Assembly: GCF_019278525.1 (NCBI RefSeq) | Contig: NZ_CP058986.1 | Span: forward strand, 1,708,001-1,772,000 | Direction: 5' to 3' | DNA from: Polaribacter sp. HaHaR_3_91 | Lineage (GTDB): Bacteria; Bacteroidota; Bacteroidia; Flavobacteriales; Flavobacteriaceae | Length of the DNA stretch: 64,000 nt | Shown: one piece after another, positions 1 through 8,114 of the stretch | Position numbering within the stretch: position 1 is the first letter of the stretch | How the letters are laid out: each line of letters begins with the position of its first letter | Program-made: the position numbers and the translations under genes | The notes under the pieces: model-generated | Told to the model about the DNA's origin: nothing | The model's database searches: none | The model's input: the letters and a program-made list of their open reading frames with translations, nothing else

Positions 1-939
1 GAACCTATTATAATTCCTTATGCACAACCTAAAACAAAACCAAAAGCATGTAACTATGGGCTGTATTTTTCTAAAGGAAAATATTTAACTATATACGATG
101 CAGAGGATATACCAGATAGTGATCAATTAAAACAAACGTATAAATTATTTCAGAAACTACCAGAAGATTATATAGCCATACAATGTGCTTTAAACTATTT
201 TAATAAGAGTGAAAACTTTTTAACGAAGATGTTTACGTTAGAGTACTCTTATTGGTTTGATTATATGCTTCCTGGGTTAGATAGTCTTAGAATTCCGATT
301 CCGTTAGGCGGTACAAGTAATCATTTTAAGTTTGATAAATTAATGGAACTTGGTGGATGGGATGGTTTTAATGTAACAGAAGATGCAGATTTAGGGTTAC
401 GTTGTTATGCTAAAGATTATAAAATTACAGTTTTAGATTCTACTACTTATGAAGAAGCAAATAACGAGTTTTTTAATTGGATAAGACAACGCTCTAGATG
501 GATTAAAGGATACATGCAAACCTATTTGGTTCACATGAGAAATCCTATAAAGTTGTACAAATCTATTGGGACTAGAGGTTTTTTTGGATTTCAGTTTTTT
601 ATTGGAGGAACGGTATTTACTTTCTTAAGTTATCCTATTTTATTACTTTTTCTATTGATTTATATATGTTTTAAAAGTAAGTGGATAGAGTTGTTGTTTC
701 CAGATTGGTTAATTATTATTTCTTTAGTTAACTTTACTTTAGGGAACTTAATTATGATTTATACCAATATGATTGCTATTTTTAAAAGAAGATCATACTC
801 ATTAATAATATACGCTTTAGCAAACCCTGTTTATTGGTTAATGCATTCTATCTCTGCATACAAAGGGTTACATCAATTAATAACCAAACCTTTTTATTGG
901 GAAAAAACCAATCATGGTTTAACTAAAAAGAAGAATTAA
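1..939 (+). CDS. Glycosyltransferase family 2, polysaccharide synthase type (5' truncated)
   Basis: The frame is open from base 1 and no start is visible, so the N-terminus lies outside the window; 312 residues remain. Motifs in order are DAED (about residues 33-36), TEDADLG (about 126-132) and QRSRWIKGY (163-171). This is the D,D,D,QxxRW signature of processive GT2 enzymes such as cellulose and hyaluronan synthases, which polymerise sugars from nucleotide-sugar donors at the inner membrane. Hydrophobic segments after the QxxRW motif fit the C-terminal membrane helices of the family. A membrane protein follows after 9 bases and a secreted GH5 glycanase converges on it, which suggests an exopolysaccharide locus. 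The polymer cannot be told from sequence. Confidence 0.85.
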   Translation, partial: EPIIIPYAQPKTKPKACNYGLYFSKGKYLTIYDAEDIPDSDQLKQTYKLFQKLPEDYIAIQCALNYFNKSENFLTKMFTLEYSYWFDYMLPGLDSLRIPIPLGGTSNHFKFDKLMELGGWDGFNVTEDADLGLRCYAKDYKITVLDSTTYEEANNEFFNWIRQRSRWIKGYMQTYLVHMRNPIKLYKSIGTRGFFGFQFFIGGTVFTFLSYPILLLFLLIYICFKSKWIELLFPDWLIIISLVNFTLGNLIMIYTNMIAIFKRRSYSLIIYALANPVYWLMHSISAYKGLHQLITKPFYWEKTNHGLTKKKN

Positions 940-948
940 AAAAAAGGT

Positions 949-2529
949 ATGGATAAAATTAAGACAAAGAGTTCAACGCTATCTTTTTTTATAATATGGT
1001 TTGTTTACTTAGCTTTTTACAGTTTTGTAACAATGGTAATTCGTGAAGATGGATATTTAAATTTTGAACCTCTATTTATTACAAGCCATATAAATACATT
1101 GTTTGATAGTGGAGAGTTGGTTAAAAATTTCTTTTTATCTTATCCTTTGTTAACGAATGTGTTATCTTATCCTTTTTCTGTATTTAGCGCAGTAGATGCT
1201 CCTTTTTTTGCATCGATATTTTATACTTCATTGTTTACAACAATGGTAGTAACTATTGTAGGGAAAGAGAAAAATAAAGTAATTAAAGTACTTTTGTTTT
1301 TATATTTCTTATTTAGTCCAATAACATTTTATACAGCAACTTCTGGTACATCGTTGTATGCTTTTTACATCTTATATTTTTTAATTTTTTATTATCTATT
1401 TAATTACATTAAAAAATTTACAACGTATCACATAGCAATACTTAGTATTATTTTAAGTTTAGCAATATTTTTAGATTATAGAATTTTATGGATACTTCTT
1501 CTTCTAGTTTTTCATGTATTTGTTTTTAGTATATACGGAGTAAAAGGATTGTTATCTTCAAATGTTATTATTAAGTATATTAAAATTACACAACATAAAT
1601 CATTAAGAAGAAAGTTTAGAGGGCGTTTAGGATCTATGGTGTTTATTATTGGTTTTTTTCCTATAACAAGTTTATTATTGTATTTATTTATCAATTATTT
1701 AATGGGAGATGATTCTTTTTATTTTTATAATTCATTAGAAACTAGATGGAATGGTAATAGTTTTTTAAGCTTAATAGATTCAGATAGTATTACAAGTTTA
1801 AAGAATAAAGCAGTAAACGATTTTTCTTTTCTTTTTATAGTTGCTTTTATAGTACCTATTTATCTGTTTGAATTGATAAGTCATTACAAGAGAGGTCTAA
1901 AAGTCTTTATTTTATTATTAGTTCCGTTATTGTTATATGTTTTGGTAAGAGGTAGTCAAATTGACTATATGGGCTTATTTTATTATGTTATTATTATAGC
2001 AGCTGGTATTGCGTCTATAGCAACTACATCACTTAAAAATTTTAAGTTAAAAAGGGTAACTTATTTTAGTTACGCATGCTTGTTTATAATTAGTATCTAT
2101 GGTGAATATTTATATTTAGAAAAATCATCGTATACTTCAGAGCAAGTTTTCTTTAAAAGTGTAGTAGAAAAAAAACAAAATAATGTGTTACAAGATTATA
2201 AAAGCGGAGGTAGGTTTTTGGCACTTAACACACCTAAAAACTCTGTAGTTTTATGTGATAAATCTATTATGTACCCTATAGTAGCTTACAGCGAAAAAAA
2301 CAACTATTTTATATCTAATGCATCAGTAGATTATGATAAAGCATTTTACAATCCAAAAAAATACTGTGATTACTTAATTATTTCAAATACCAAATCTCCT
2401 TTTTATTTTTTAGATAAGGTAGCATCAAATCTTAAGAGTATCGAAAAAAATGGGGCAAGTATTAGTAGTTACAGAAGTAAGGTAGTCTATTTTTGCAGTA
2501 CTTTTAAAATTGTTAAGATTATAAAATAA
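949..2529 (+). CDS. Multi-pass membrane protein, unknown (polysaccharide locus)
   Basis: A 526-residue protein starting 9 bases after the GT2 stop, so probably co-transcribed with it. About ten hydrophobic helices fill residues 10-400. The last 120 residues (from about 405) are soluble and include a segment reading LNTPKNSVVLCDKS, as in extracytoplasmic C-terminal domains of GT-C type membrane glycosyltransferases. I do not recognise a catalytic motif with certainty. Its likely role is transfer, export or modification of the glycan made by the upstream GT2; this is inferred only from position and topology. Its stop directly abuts the stop of the convergent GH5 gene, with no intergenic base between them. 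Confidence 0.6.
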   Translation: MDKIKTKSSTLSFFIIWFVYLAFYSFVTMVIREDGYLNFEPLFITSHINTLFDSGELVKNFFLSYPLLTNVLSYPFSVFSAVDAPFFASIFYTSLFTTMVVTIVGKEKNKVIKVLLFLYFLFSPITFYTATSGTSLYAFYILYFLIFYYLFNYIKKFTTYHIAILSIILSLAIFLDYRILWILLLLVFHVFVFSIYGVKGLLSSNVIIKYIKITQHKSLRRKFRGRLGSMVFIIGFFPITSLLLYLFINYLMGDDSFYFYNSLETRWNGNSFLSLIDSDSITSLKNKAVNDFSFLFIVAFIVPIYLFELISHYKRGLKVFILLLVPLLLYVLVRGSQIDYMGLFYYVIIIAAGIASIATTSLKNFKLKRVTYFSYACLFIISIYGEYLYLEKSSYTSEQVFFKSVVEKKQNNVLQDYKSGGRFLALNTPKNSVVLCDKSIMYPIVAYSEKNNYFISNASVDYDKAFYNPKKYCDYLIISNTKSPFYFLDKVASNLKSIEKNGASISSYRSKVVYFCSTFKIVKIIK

Positions 2530-3552
2530 TTACATACAATCAAAAATTTCAGTAATATTATCAATACCAAAATTTCCGTTGTATTCCCATAAATAACTTT
2601 TTATGTTGTTTTCTTTAAAGATGCTGATAACATCTTTAAAGTATTGGCATCTATATGCTGGATCAATAGAATTAATAGCACCAAACTCTGTACACCATAA
2701 TTCAACGTTATTTTGTTGCGCCCATTTTACAATTGTATTTATTTTATGACTTAAAGACGTCTTATTTGCCATGTCTTTATAATCTTTGTAATTAATTTCC
2801 CCAGGAGTTCCTAGTGTTTTTAAATTGATTTCAGGCATTTTAATAGAATCGTATGGATATGGAATAGCTACCGTTTTAGTTTGATTTCCACCCCAATCTG
2901 CTCCTTGATGCGTAAAAATAAAAGGTTCGTAAAAGTGAAAGACATAAACAAGGTTTTTATAAGGAAAAGGCTTTTTTCTAGCCAATTCATAAATGCTATT
3001 GTAATTGGTAGCGCCTATAAGTATCTTTGTTTTTTTGTCTTCAGTTCTTATTTCAGAAACAATTTCATGCACCATTTCATCCCATTGAGTAGGATATAAA
3101 TTAGGCTCGTTTACAATTTCGTAATAAACGTTATTAGAATATTTTTTTAATTTATGGCTAATATATTTCCAGTTTTTTTTAATAGTTTTAATGTTCGTAT
3201 AATTTGTTTCTCGATCTAAAGTATGATCAAAATAACAAACAATTAATGTCATTTCTTTTTTTCTGATGTACTTTACAATTTTAATTAAATCTCTTAAAAA
3301 TCTACGTTTAGATTTTTTTTCGAATTGATATTCAAAAGAAACAGGTAATCTAATATCCTTAATACCTTGTTTGTGTAGTTTGTCAATATCAGCAATAATA
3401 TCCTTATAATTTAGTTCTTTATCCTCCCAAAACCTCTCATAACCTGTTAGATTTATTCCTGGTGCAAAATTATTTTGTTGAGATTGTAATTTATTATTAG
3501 TTAATAATAAAAGCATAATACAAAGGGCTTTTAAAAAATTCATAGGATGCAC
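2530..3552 (-). CDS. Glycoside hydrolase family 5 (cellulase-like), secreted
   Basis: A 340-residue protein with an N-terminal signal peptide (hydrophobic residues 6-19, cleavage likely near 24). The GH5 fold is supported by IRLPVSF (67-73), the acid/base motif IVNEPN with Glu149, HFYEPF (206-211) and the nucleophile motif CTEFGA with Glu289. The spacing of the two glutamates matches retaining beta-glycanases of clan A. A second Met at position 4 is an alternative start. The enzyme probably cuts a beta-glucan or mannan in the periplasm or outside. Many synthase loci carry such a glycanase (BcsZ in cellulose loci), so it may trim the product of the convergent GT2. Substrate is not determinable here. 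Confidence 0.85.
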   Translation of the reverse strand: MHPMNFLKALCIMLLLLTNNKLQSQQNNFAPGINLTGYERFWEDKELNYKDIIADIDKLHKQGIKDIRLPVSFEYQFEKKSKRRFLRDLIKIVKYIRKKEMTLIVCYFDHTLDRETNYTNIKTIKKNWKYISHKLKKYSNNVYYEIVNEPNLYPTQWDEMVHEIVSEIRTEDKKTKILIGATNYNSIYELARKKPFPYKNLVYVFHFYEPFIFTHQGADWGGNQTKTVAIPYPYDSIKMPEINLKTLGTPGEINYKDYKDMANKTSLSHKINTIVKWAQQNNVELWCTEFGAINSIDPAYRCQYFKDVISIFKENNIKSYLWEYNGNFGIDNITEIFDCM

Positions 3553-3705
3553 ATTAATTTAGTAAAGATATTATGCTTTTATAGATCATTTTTAAAATCT
3601 AATTAATTTTATAAAATATTTATATACAAAATATTCTATTCTGTGAAGATATTTGTTTTTTTAGTGGATTGCACAAGGAATTACTAAATTAGCAATCATA
3701 AAATA

Positions 3706-4872
3706 ATGATAGAAATGAAAGAATCTAAGAAACTAGGAATAAATACTACTTGTGTTCACGTTGGAGAAGTAAAAGACGAACAGTTTAAAGGAGCTGTTTC
3801 TCCTATTTACACATCTACTTCTTATGCTTTTGATGGTGTAGATGTTAAACGTTATCCGCGTTATTTTAACACGCCAAATCAAGAAATGTTGCACAAGAAA
3901 ATTGCTGCCTTAGAAAAAACAGAGGATGCTTTAATTTTTGGTTCTGGAATGGCAGCTATTTCTGCAGCATTATTTGCTTTTTTACAAAAAGGAGATCATG
4001 TAGTTATACAGCAAGTAATTTATGGTGGAACTTATAATTTTATAGTTTCAGAATTTGATAAATTCGGAATAGAATATTCTTTTACAGAATCTGATAAAGT
4101 GGAAGATTTTAAGGCTTTAATTAAAGAAAACACAAAAGTCTTGTATATAGAAACGCCTTCTAACCCGTTATTAGGTATTACAGATATGAAAGCAATTGCT
4201 GCTTTGGCAAAAGAAAATGGTATACTAACAATGATAGATAATACGTTTGCATCACCTATAAATCAAAATCCTTTAGATTTCGGAATTGATATTATGTTGC
4301 ATTCTGCTACTAAGTATATGGGAGGTCATTCTGATATTTCTGCAGGAGCCATTGCCGCAACTACAGAGCATATTGAAAGAATATGGAAAACGGCCATCAA
4401 TTTTGGAGGAAATCTAAGTGATCAAACCGTTTGGTTGTTAGAAAGAAGTTTAAAAACACTGAATTTACGTGTAAAAGAACAGACTAAAAACGCCCAAAAA
4501 ATGGCTGAGTTCTTAGAAAATAACGCAGACATTGATAGGGTTTATTATCCCGGATTAAAAAGTCATCCGCAGTATGAATTGGCAAAGAAACAAATGAAAG
4601 GTTTTGGAGCAATGATGTCTTTTGAGTTATCTAAAGGAATTGATGCAATGAAATTTCAGAATCATTTACAATTGATAAAACCATCAATGAGTTTAGCAGG
4701 TTTAGAAAGTACCACAGTAAGTCCTGTACAAACAACACACGCTTTATTAAGTGTAGAAGAGCGTTTGGCAAGAGGAATTAAAGATGGTTTAATTCGTTTT
4801 TCTGTTGGTATAGAGGAATCAGAAGATTTAATTGAAGATATTTTACAAGCAATAAAAAAAGCAAAGAGTTAA
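3706..4872 (+). CDS. Cys/Met metabolism PLP-dependent enzyme (methionine gamma-lyase / cystathionine gamma-synthase family)
   Basis: A 388-residue fold-type I PLP enzyme. The PLP lysine is Lys203 in HSATKYMGGHSD and the ring-stacking aspartate is Asp178 in MIDNT. ETPSNP (149-154) and the glycine-rich phosphate-binding segment FGSGMAAIS are also present. Length and motifs fit the trans-sulfuration family (MetB, MetC, MGL, homocysteine synthase). Members differ by few residues, so gamma-lyase, gamma-synthase or O-acylhomoserine sulfhydrylase activity cannot be separated from sequence alone. Met4 is an alternative start. The stop codon sits in the loop of a terminator hairpin shared with the convergent pckA gene. 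Confidence 0.88.
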   Translation: MIEMKESKKLGINTTCVHVGEVKDEQFKGAVSPIYTSTSYAFDGVDVKRYPRYFNTPNQEMLHKKIAALEKTEDALIFGSGMAAISAALFAFLQKGDHVVIQQVIYGGTYNFIVSEFDKFGIEYSFTESDKVEDFKALIKENTKVLYIETPSNPLLGITDMKAIAALAKENGILTMIDNTFASPINQNPLDFGIDIMLHSATKYMGGHSDISAGAIAATTEHIERIWKTAINFGGNLSDQTVWLLERSLKTLNLRVKEQTKNAQKMAEFLENNADIDRVYYPGLKSHPQYELAKKQMKGFGAMMSFELSKGIDAMKFQNHLQLIKPSMSLAGLESTTVSPVQTTHALLSVEERLARGIKDGLIRFSVGIEESEDLIEDILQAIKKAKS

Positions 4873-4887
4873 ACTCTTTGCTTTTAA
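4857..4887. terminator. Bidirectional terminator between PLP lyase and pckA
   Basis: Arms AAGCAAAGAGT (4859-4869) and ACTCTTTGCTT (4873-4883) are perfectly complementary. The loop holds the TAA stop of the upstream gene. Runs of A before and T after allow termination of both convergent genes. Confidence 0.8.
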
Positions 4888-4908
4888 TGTAAAAAGGAAT
4901 AATAAATT

Positions 4909-6519
4909 TTACATGTGATCTAATTGGTGGTGTTCGTCAATTAATGGTCCACCTTCAATAATGTGTTCTGATGCTTCATTTGCAAATTTCTCAAAGTTTA
5001 AGTGGAAGAAGTGTGCTAAGTGAATTGCTTTACTAATATATGCACTTTTGTTTATCCAAGTATTCATTGGGTTTAACATTTCTGTTGGTACGTTAGGGCA
5101 ATATTTTGGCATAAATAATCCGAAAATTGGGTGTTGTTCAAACTCGATGTTATCTAAACTTCCGTTTAAAATTTCAGAAATCATTGCTCTTGTGTATTTT
5201 AATTTAATACGAGAACCAGTTCCGTAAGGACCTCCAGACCAACCTGTGTTAATTAACCAAACATTTACACCAGCTTCAGTCATTTTTTTACTTAGCATTT
5301 CTGCGTATTTTGTTGGGTGTAATGGCATAAAAGGCTCACCAAAACAAGCAGAGAAAGATGGTACTGGCTCTGTAATTCCTGCTTCTGTACCTGCAACTTT
5401 AGCAGTATATCCAGAGATAAAGTGGTATGCAGCTTGTCCAGGAGTTAATTTAGAAACTGGAGGCAATACACCAAAAGCATCTGCAGTTAAAAAGAAAATA
5501 TTTTTAGGGTTACTTGCATAAGAAGGTTTTGCAATGTTATCTATGTGATAAATTGGGTAACTTACACGTGTGTTTTGTGTAATTGTGCTATCCATATAAT
5601 CTACATCTCCATCTTTATTGAATACTACGTTTTCTAATAAAGCGCCTGGTTTAATTGCTCTAAAGATATCTGGTTCTTTTTCTTCTGATAAATCAATTAC
5701 TTTAGCATAACATCCACCTTCAAAGTTAAAGATATTGTTTTCTGCTGTCCATCCATGCTCATCATCACCAATTAATTTTCTTTTTGGATCTGCAGATAAA
5801 GTTGTTTTTCCTGTTCCAGATAATCCGAAGAAAATTGCTGTATCTCCATCTTCACCAACATTTGCAGAACAGTGCATTGGTAATACATCTCTTTCTACTG
5901 GTAATACTAAGTTTAATGCAGAGAAAATACCTTTTTTAATTTCTCCTGTATAAGCAGAACCTCCAATTAAAGCAATTTTATCTGTAAAGTTAATGATAGA
6001 GAAGTTTCCTTGACGAATTCCGTACGCTTTTGGGTCATCACAAACATAACCTGGTGCACATAAAACTAACCATTCTTCATCAAAATTAGCTAACTCTTCT
6101 TCAGAAGGTCTTAAGAACATGTTAAATACAAATGAACTAGACCAAGGATATTCTGTTACTGTTCTAATATCTGTTTTGTAAGTTGGATCTGCACAAACAT
6201 AACCATCTCTTACATATAATTCTCTGTTAGATAAGTAATCTACAACATTCGCTTTTAATTTATCGAAGTTTTCTTGAGAAACTGGTTTGTTGGTTTTTCC
6301 CCACCAAACTTTGTCTGCTGTATAGTCATCTTTTACAATAAATCTATCTTGAGGAGATCTACCAGTAAATTTACCTGTATTAATAGCTAAAGTTCCATTT
6401 TTGGTTTCTTTACCCATTCCTTTTTCAATAGTAATTTTTTGAAGTTCAGCAGGAGATAAGTTCCATTTTACAGTTACGTTTTTTAATCCGTAGGTTTCCA
6501 TGTTTCTGTTGGTTTCCAT
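4909..6519 (-). CDS. pckA: Phosphoenolpyruvate carboxykinase (ATP)
   Basis: A 536-residue protein of normal length for the ATP-dependent enzyme, which interconverts oxaloacetate + ATP and phosphoenolpyruvate + CO2 + ADP for gluconeogenesis. The kinase-1a (Walker A) motif GLSGTGKTT lies at 232-240. The kinase-2 and metal motif LIGDDEHGW starts near 249, and TGRSPQDRF (52-60) binds oxaloacetate. The gene is monocistronic, with a terminator shared with the convergent PLP lyase and a long divergent region (6520-6898) in front. Met7 is a possible alternative start. Cytosolic. Confidence 0.97.
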   Translation of the reverse strand: METNRNMETYGLKNVTVKWNLSPAELQKITIEKGMGKETKNGTLAINTGKFTGRSPQDRFIVKDDYTADKVWWGKTNKPVSQENFDKLKANVVDYLSNRELYVRDGYVCADPTYKTDIRTVTEYPWSSSFVFNMFLRPSEEELANFDEEWLVLCAPGYVCDDPKAYGIRQGNFSIINFTDKIALIGGSAYTGEIKKGIFSALNLVLPVERDVLPMHCSANVGEDGDTAIFFGLSGTGKTTLSADPKRKLIGDDEHGWTAENNIFNFEGGCYAKVIDLSEEKEPDIFRAIKPGALLENVVFNKDGDVDYMDSTITQNTRVSYPIYHIDNIAKPSYASNPKNIFFLTADAFGVLPPVSKLTPGQAAYHFISGYTAKVAGTEAGITEPVPSFSACFGEPFMPLHPTKYAEMLSKKMTEAGVNVWLINTGWSGGPYGTGSRIKLKYTRAMISEILNGSLDNIEFEQHPIFGLFMPKYCPNVPTEMLNPMNTWINKSAYISKAIHLAHFFHLNFEKFANEASEHIIEGGPLIDEHHQLDHM

Positions 6520-6898
6520 AATTTTATATTTATTAATTAATGTGTATTACAATTGCCAATTTGTTGGCTTTTATATTATTGTTTTTCTATACTGTAAAAT
6601 TACTCACATTATAGAGGTTGTTTTATGACATATATCATACTGGCGCCGAACAGCAAATTTTTATGATAATCCTAACAAAAAGATGCCCACTTTATATAAA
6701 ATTAAATACGAAAACGTAATAGAAATAATTTCTTATTACGTTTCTTTAAAAAATGATTATTTTTGATGATTCAATTTATTGTTTTGTTGTAGATTAATTA
6801 ATAAAACGATGAATTTGTTGTCTATTTTAAGACAACAGAATGTTTTTTATAGTAAAAACTGATAAAAAATTAATTTATATTAAATAAGTACATTATAT
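6520..6898. other. Divergent intergenic region pckA / bshB1
   Basis: This 379-base AT-rich gap must hold promoters in both directions. A TATTTTTG element (6758-6765) fits the TAnnTTTG consensus for the bshB1 side, though it lies about 130 bases from the start codon. A GC-richer patch around 6641-6657 (CTGGCGCCGAACAGC) stands out in the pckA leader and could be a regulator site. No ORF or RNA structure is evident. Confidence 0.4.
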
Positions 6899-7615
6899 AT
6901 GAAATTAGATATTTTGGCTTTTGGGGCCCATCCAGATGATGTAGAATTGGGTTGTGGAGCTACTATTGCAAAAGAAATTTCTTTAGGAAAAAAAGTAGGA
7001 ATTATAGATCTTACTAGAGGCGAATTAGGTACTCGAGGTTCTGCAGATTTAAGAGATATTGAAGCCGCTAATTCAGCAAAGATTTTAGGGGTTTCTGTAC
7101 GTGAAAATTTAAGGTTTTCTGATGGTTTTTTTACCAATGATAAAAAGCATCAATTAGCCATTATTAAAATGATACGAAAGTACCAACCAGAAATTGTTTT
7201 GTGTAATGCTGTTGATGATCGTCATATAGATCACCCAAAAGGAAGTAGTTTAGTTTCTGATGCATGCTTTTTAAGTGGTCTATTAAAAATTGAAACAGAA
7301 GTAGGAGGAGAGTTGCAAGAAAAATGGCGACCAAAATTAGTATATCATTATATACAATGGAAAAATATAACTCCAGACTTTGTAATTGATGTTACCGGGT
7401 TTATGGATATTAAGAAGAAATCTGTATTAGCCTACACTTCTCAGTTCTATGATCCAACAAGTAATGAGCCTGAAACACCTATTACAAGTAAGAATTTTAC
7501 AGATAGTGTAGATTATAGAGCAAAAGATTTAGGAAGATTGATTGGAGTGGAATCTGCAGAAGGCTTTACTACAGAGCGTTATGTGGCTGTAGAAAATTTA
7601 AGTAAATTAATTTAA
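6899..7615 (+). CDS. bshB1: Bacillithiol biosynthesis deacetylase BshB1
   Basis: A 238-residue LmbE-like deacetylase (PIG-L fold). The zinc motif AHPDD is at residues 10-14, followed by VELGCG; DDRHIDHPKG supplies the second part of the metal site. The ending with YRAKDLGRLIGVESAEGF is typical of the BshB1 subfamily. The enzyme deacetylates GlcNAc-malate to GlcN-malate in synthesis of bacillithiol, the low-molecular-weight thiol of many Bacteroidota and Firmicutes. No other bsh gene is in the window. It is followed after about 55 bases by tRNA-His. Confidence 0.92.
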   Translation: MKLDILAFGAHPDDVELGCGATIAKEISLGKKVGIIDLTRGELGTRGSADLRDIEAANSAKILGVSVRENLRFSDGFFTNDKKHQLAIIKMIRKYQPEIVLCNAVDDRHIDHPKGSSLVSDACFLSGLLKIETEVGGELQEKWRPKLVYHYIQWKNITPDFVIDVTGFMDIKKKSVLAYTSQFYDPTSNEPETPITSKNFTDSVDYRAKDLGRLIGVESAEGFTTERYVAVENLSKLI

Positions 7616-7623
7616 TATTTTAT

Positions 7624-7654
7624 TTTGTTGAATTAGAAAAAAGATATATATTTG
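7624..7654 (+). promoter_or_regulatory. Promoter of tRNA-His (TTTG-N19-TAnnTTTG)
   Basis: TTTG at 7624-7627 and TATATTTG at 7647-7654, spaced by 19 bases, match the Bacteroidota sigma-A consensus. The tRNA starts 16 bases downstream. Confidence 0.75.
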
Positions 7655-7669
7655 CAGCCGCAATTATAT

Positions 7670-7744
7670 GGTGGTTGTAGCTCAGTTGGTTAGAGTATCG
7701 GTTTGTGGTACCGAGTGTCGCGGGTTCGAGTCCCGTCTTCCACC
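7670..7744 (+). tRNA. tRNA-His (GTG)
   Basis: A cloverleaf is readable: D arm GCTC/GAGT, anticodon stem TCGGT/ACCGA with loop TTGTGGT (anticodon GTG), T arm GCGGG/CCCGT. The encoded G at 7670 is G-1, pairing with C73 at 7744, the histidine identity pair. CCA is not encoded. Oddity: acceptor positions 5-68 and 6-67 are T/T oppositions (GTGGTTG against CTTCCAC). A decayed copy of the 3' end lies about 118 bases downstream. Confidence 0.93.
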
Positions 7745-7800
7745 CAGAAAAACAAAGCTTCTTAGAAATAAGAAGCTTTTTTTGTGCCCATAGTTTTTTT
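7728..7800 (+). repeat. Direct repeat copy 1: tRNA-His 3' end plus terminator
   Basis: Begins in the T arm (GAGTCCCGTCTTCCA) and runs through the terminator to the T run near 7800. It is repeated with mismatches at 7846-7920. Confidence 0.75.
7754..7783 (+). terminator. Terminator of tRNA-His
   Basis: Arms AAAGCTTCTTA (7754-7764) and TAAGAAGCTTT (7769-7779) around loop GAAA, followed by a T run. Confidence 0.85.
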
Positions 7801-7809
7801 GAAATTAGT

Positions 7810-7846
7810 TTGGGACGATAAGTTTGTTTTGAGCTGAGTCGAAAGG
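7810..7846. repeat. Partial dispersed repeat (TTGAGCNGAGTCGAAAGG type)
   Basis: The core TTGAGCTGAGTCGAAAGG matches, with one substitution, the reverse complement of the repeat core at 31275-31292. It lies between the two tRNA-tail copies. Confidence 0.55.
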
Positions 7847-7920
7847 AGTCCCGTCTTCCATCCCCAAAAAAAAATAAAGTTTTTTAGAAATAAGAGGTTT
7901 TTTTGTGTCCTTACTTTTTT
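7846..7920 (+). repeat. Direct repeat copy 2: decayed tRNA-His tail and terminator
   Basis: GAGTCCCGTCTTCCA is identical to the tRNA 3' end. The following segment TTTTTTAGAAATAAGAGG and the ending TGTGTCCTTACTTTTTT match copy 1 with scattered substitutions, and the hairpin is weakened. It carries no tRNA 5' half, so it is not a functional tRNA. From 7920 to the next start at 8115 I see nothing beyond AT-rich leader sequence. Confidence 0.75.
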
Positions 7921-8114
7921 CTGATGATGTTTTATAAAATGATGAACTGTTGGTTAAAAAAAACTAAAAACCAATTTAAAATACTTTTATCTATGCTTTT
8001 TATCAAGCTTGCTTGTAATATTTAGAAAAGTCTTTACCTATTATGTGTTTTCTCTTCTCTAAAGTAAAATAAAAGTTTATTTTTACGCAAATTTTACAAC
8101 ACAACAAATTTATA

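Noticed and set aside
5246..5953. Antisense ORFs inside pckA
   Set aside because: Mirror images of a conserved enzyme gene with no domain or signal of their own.
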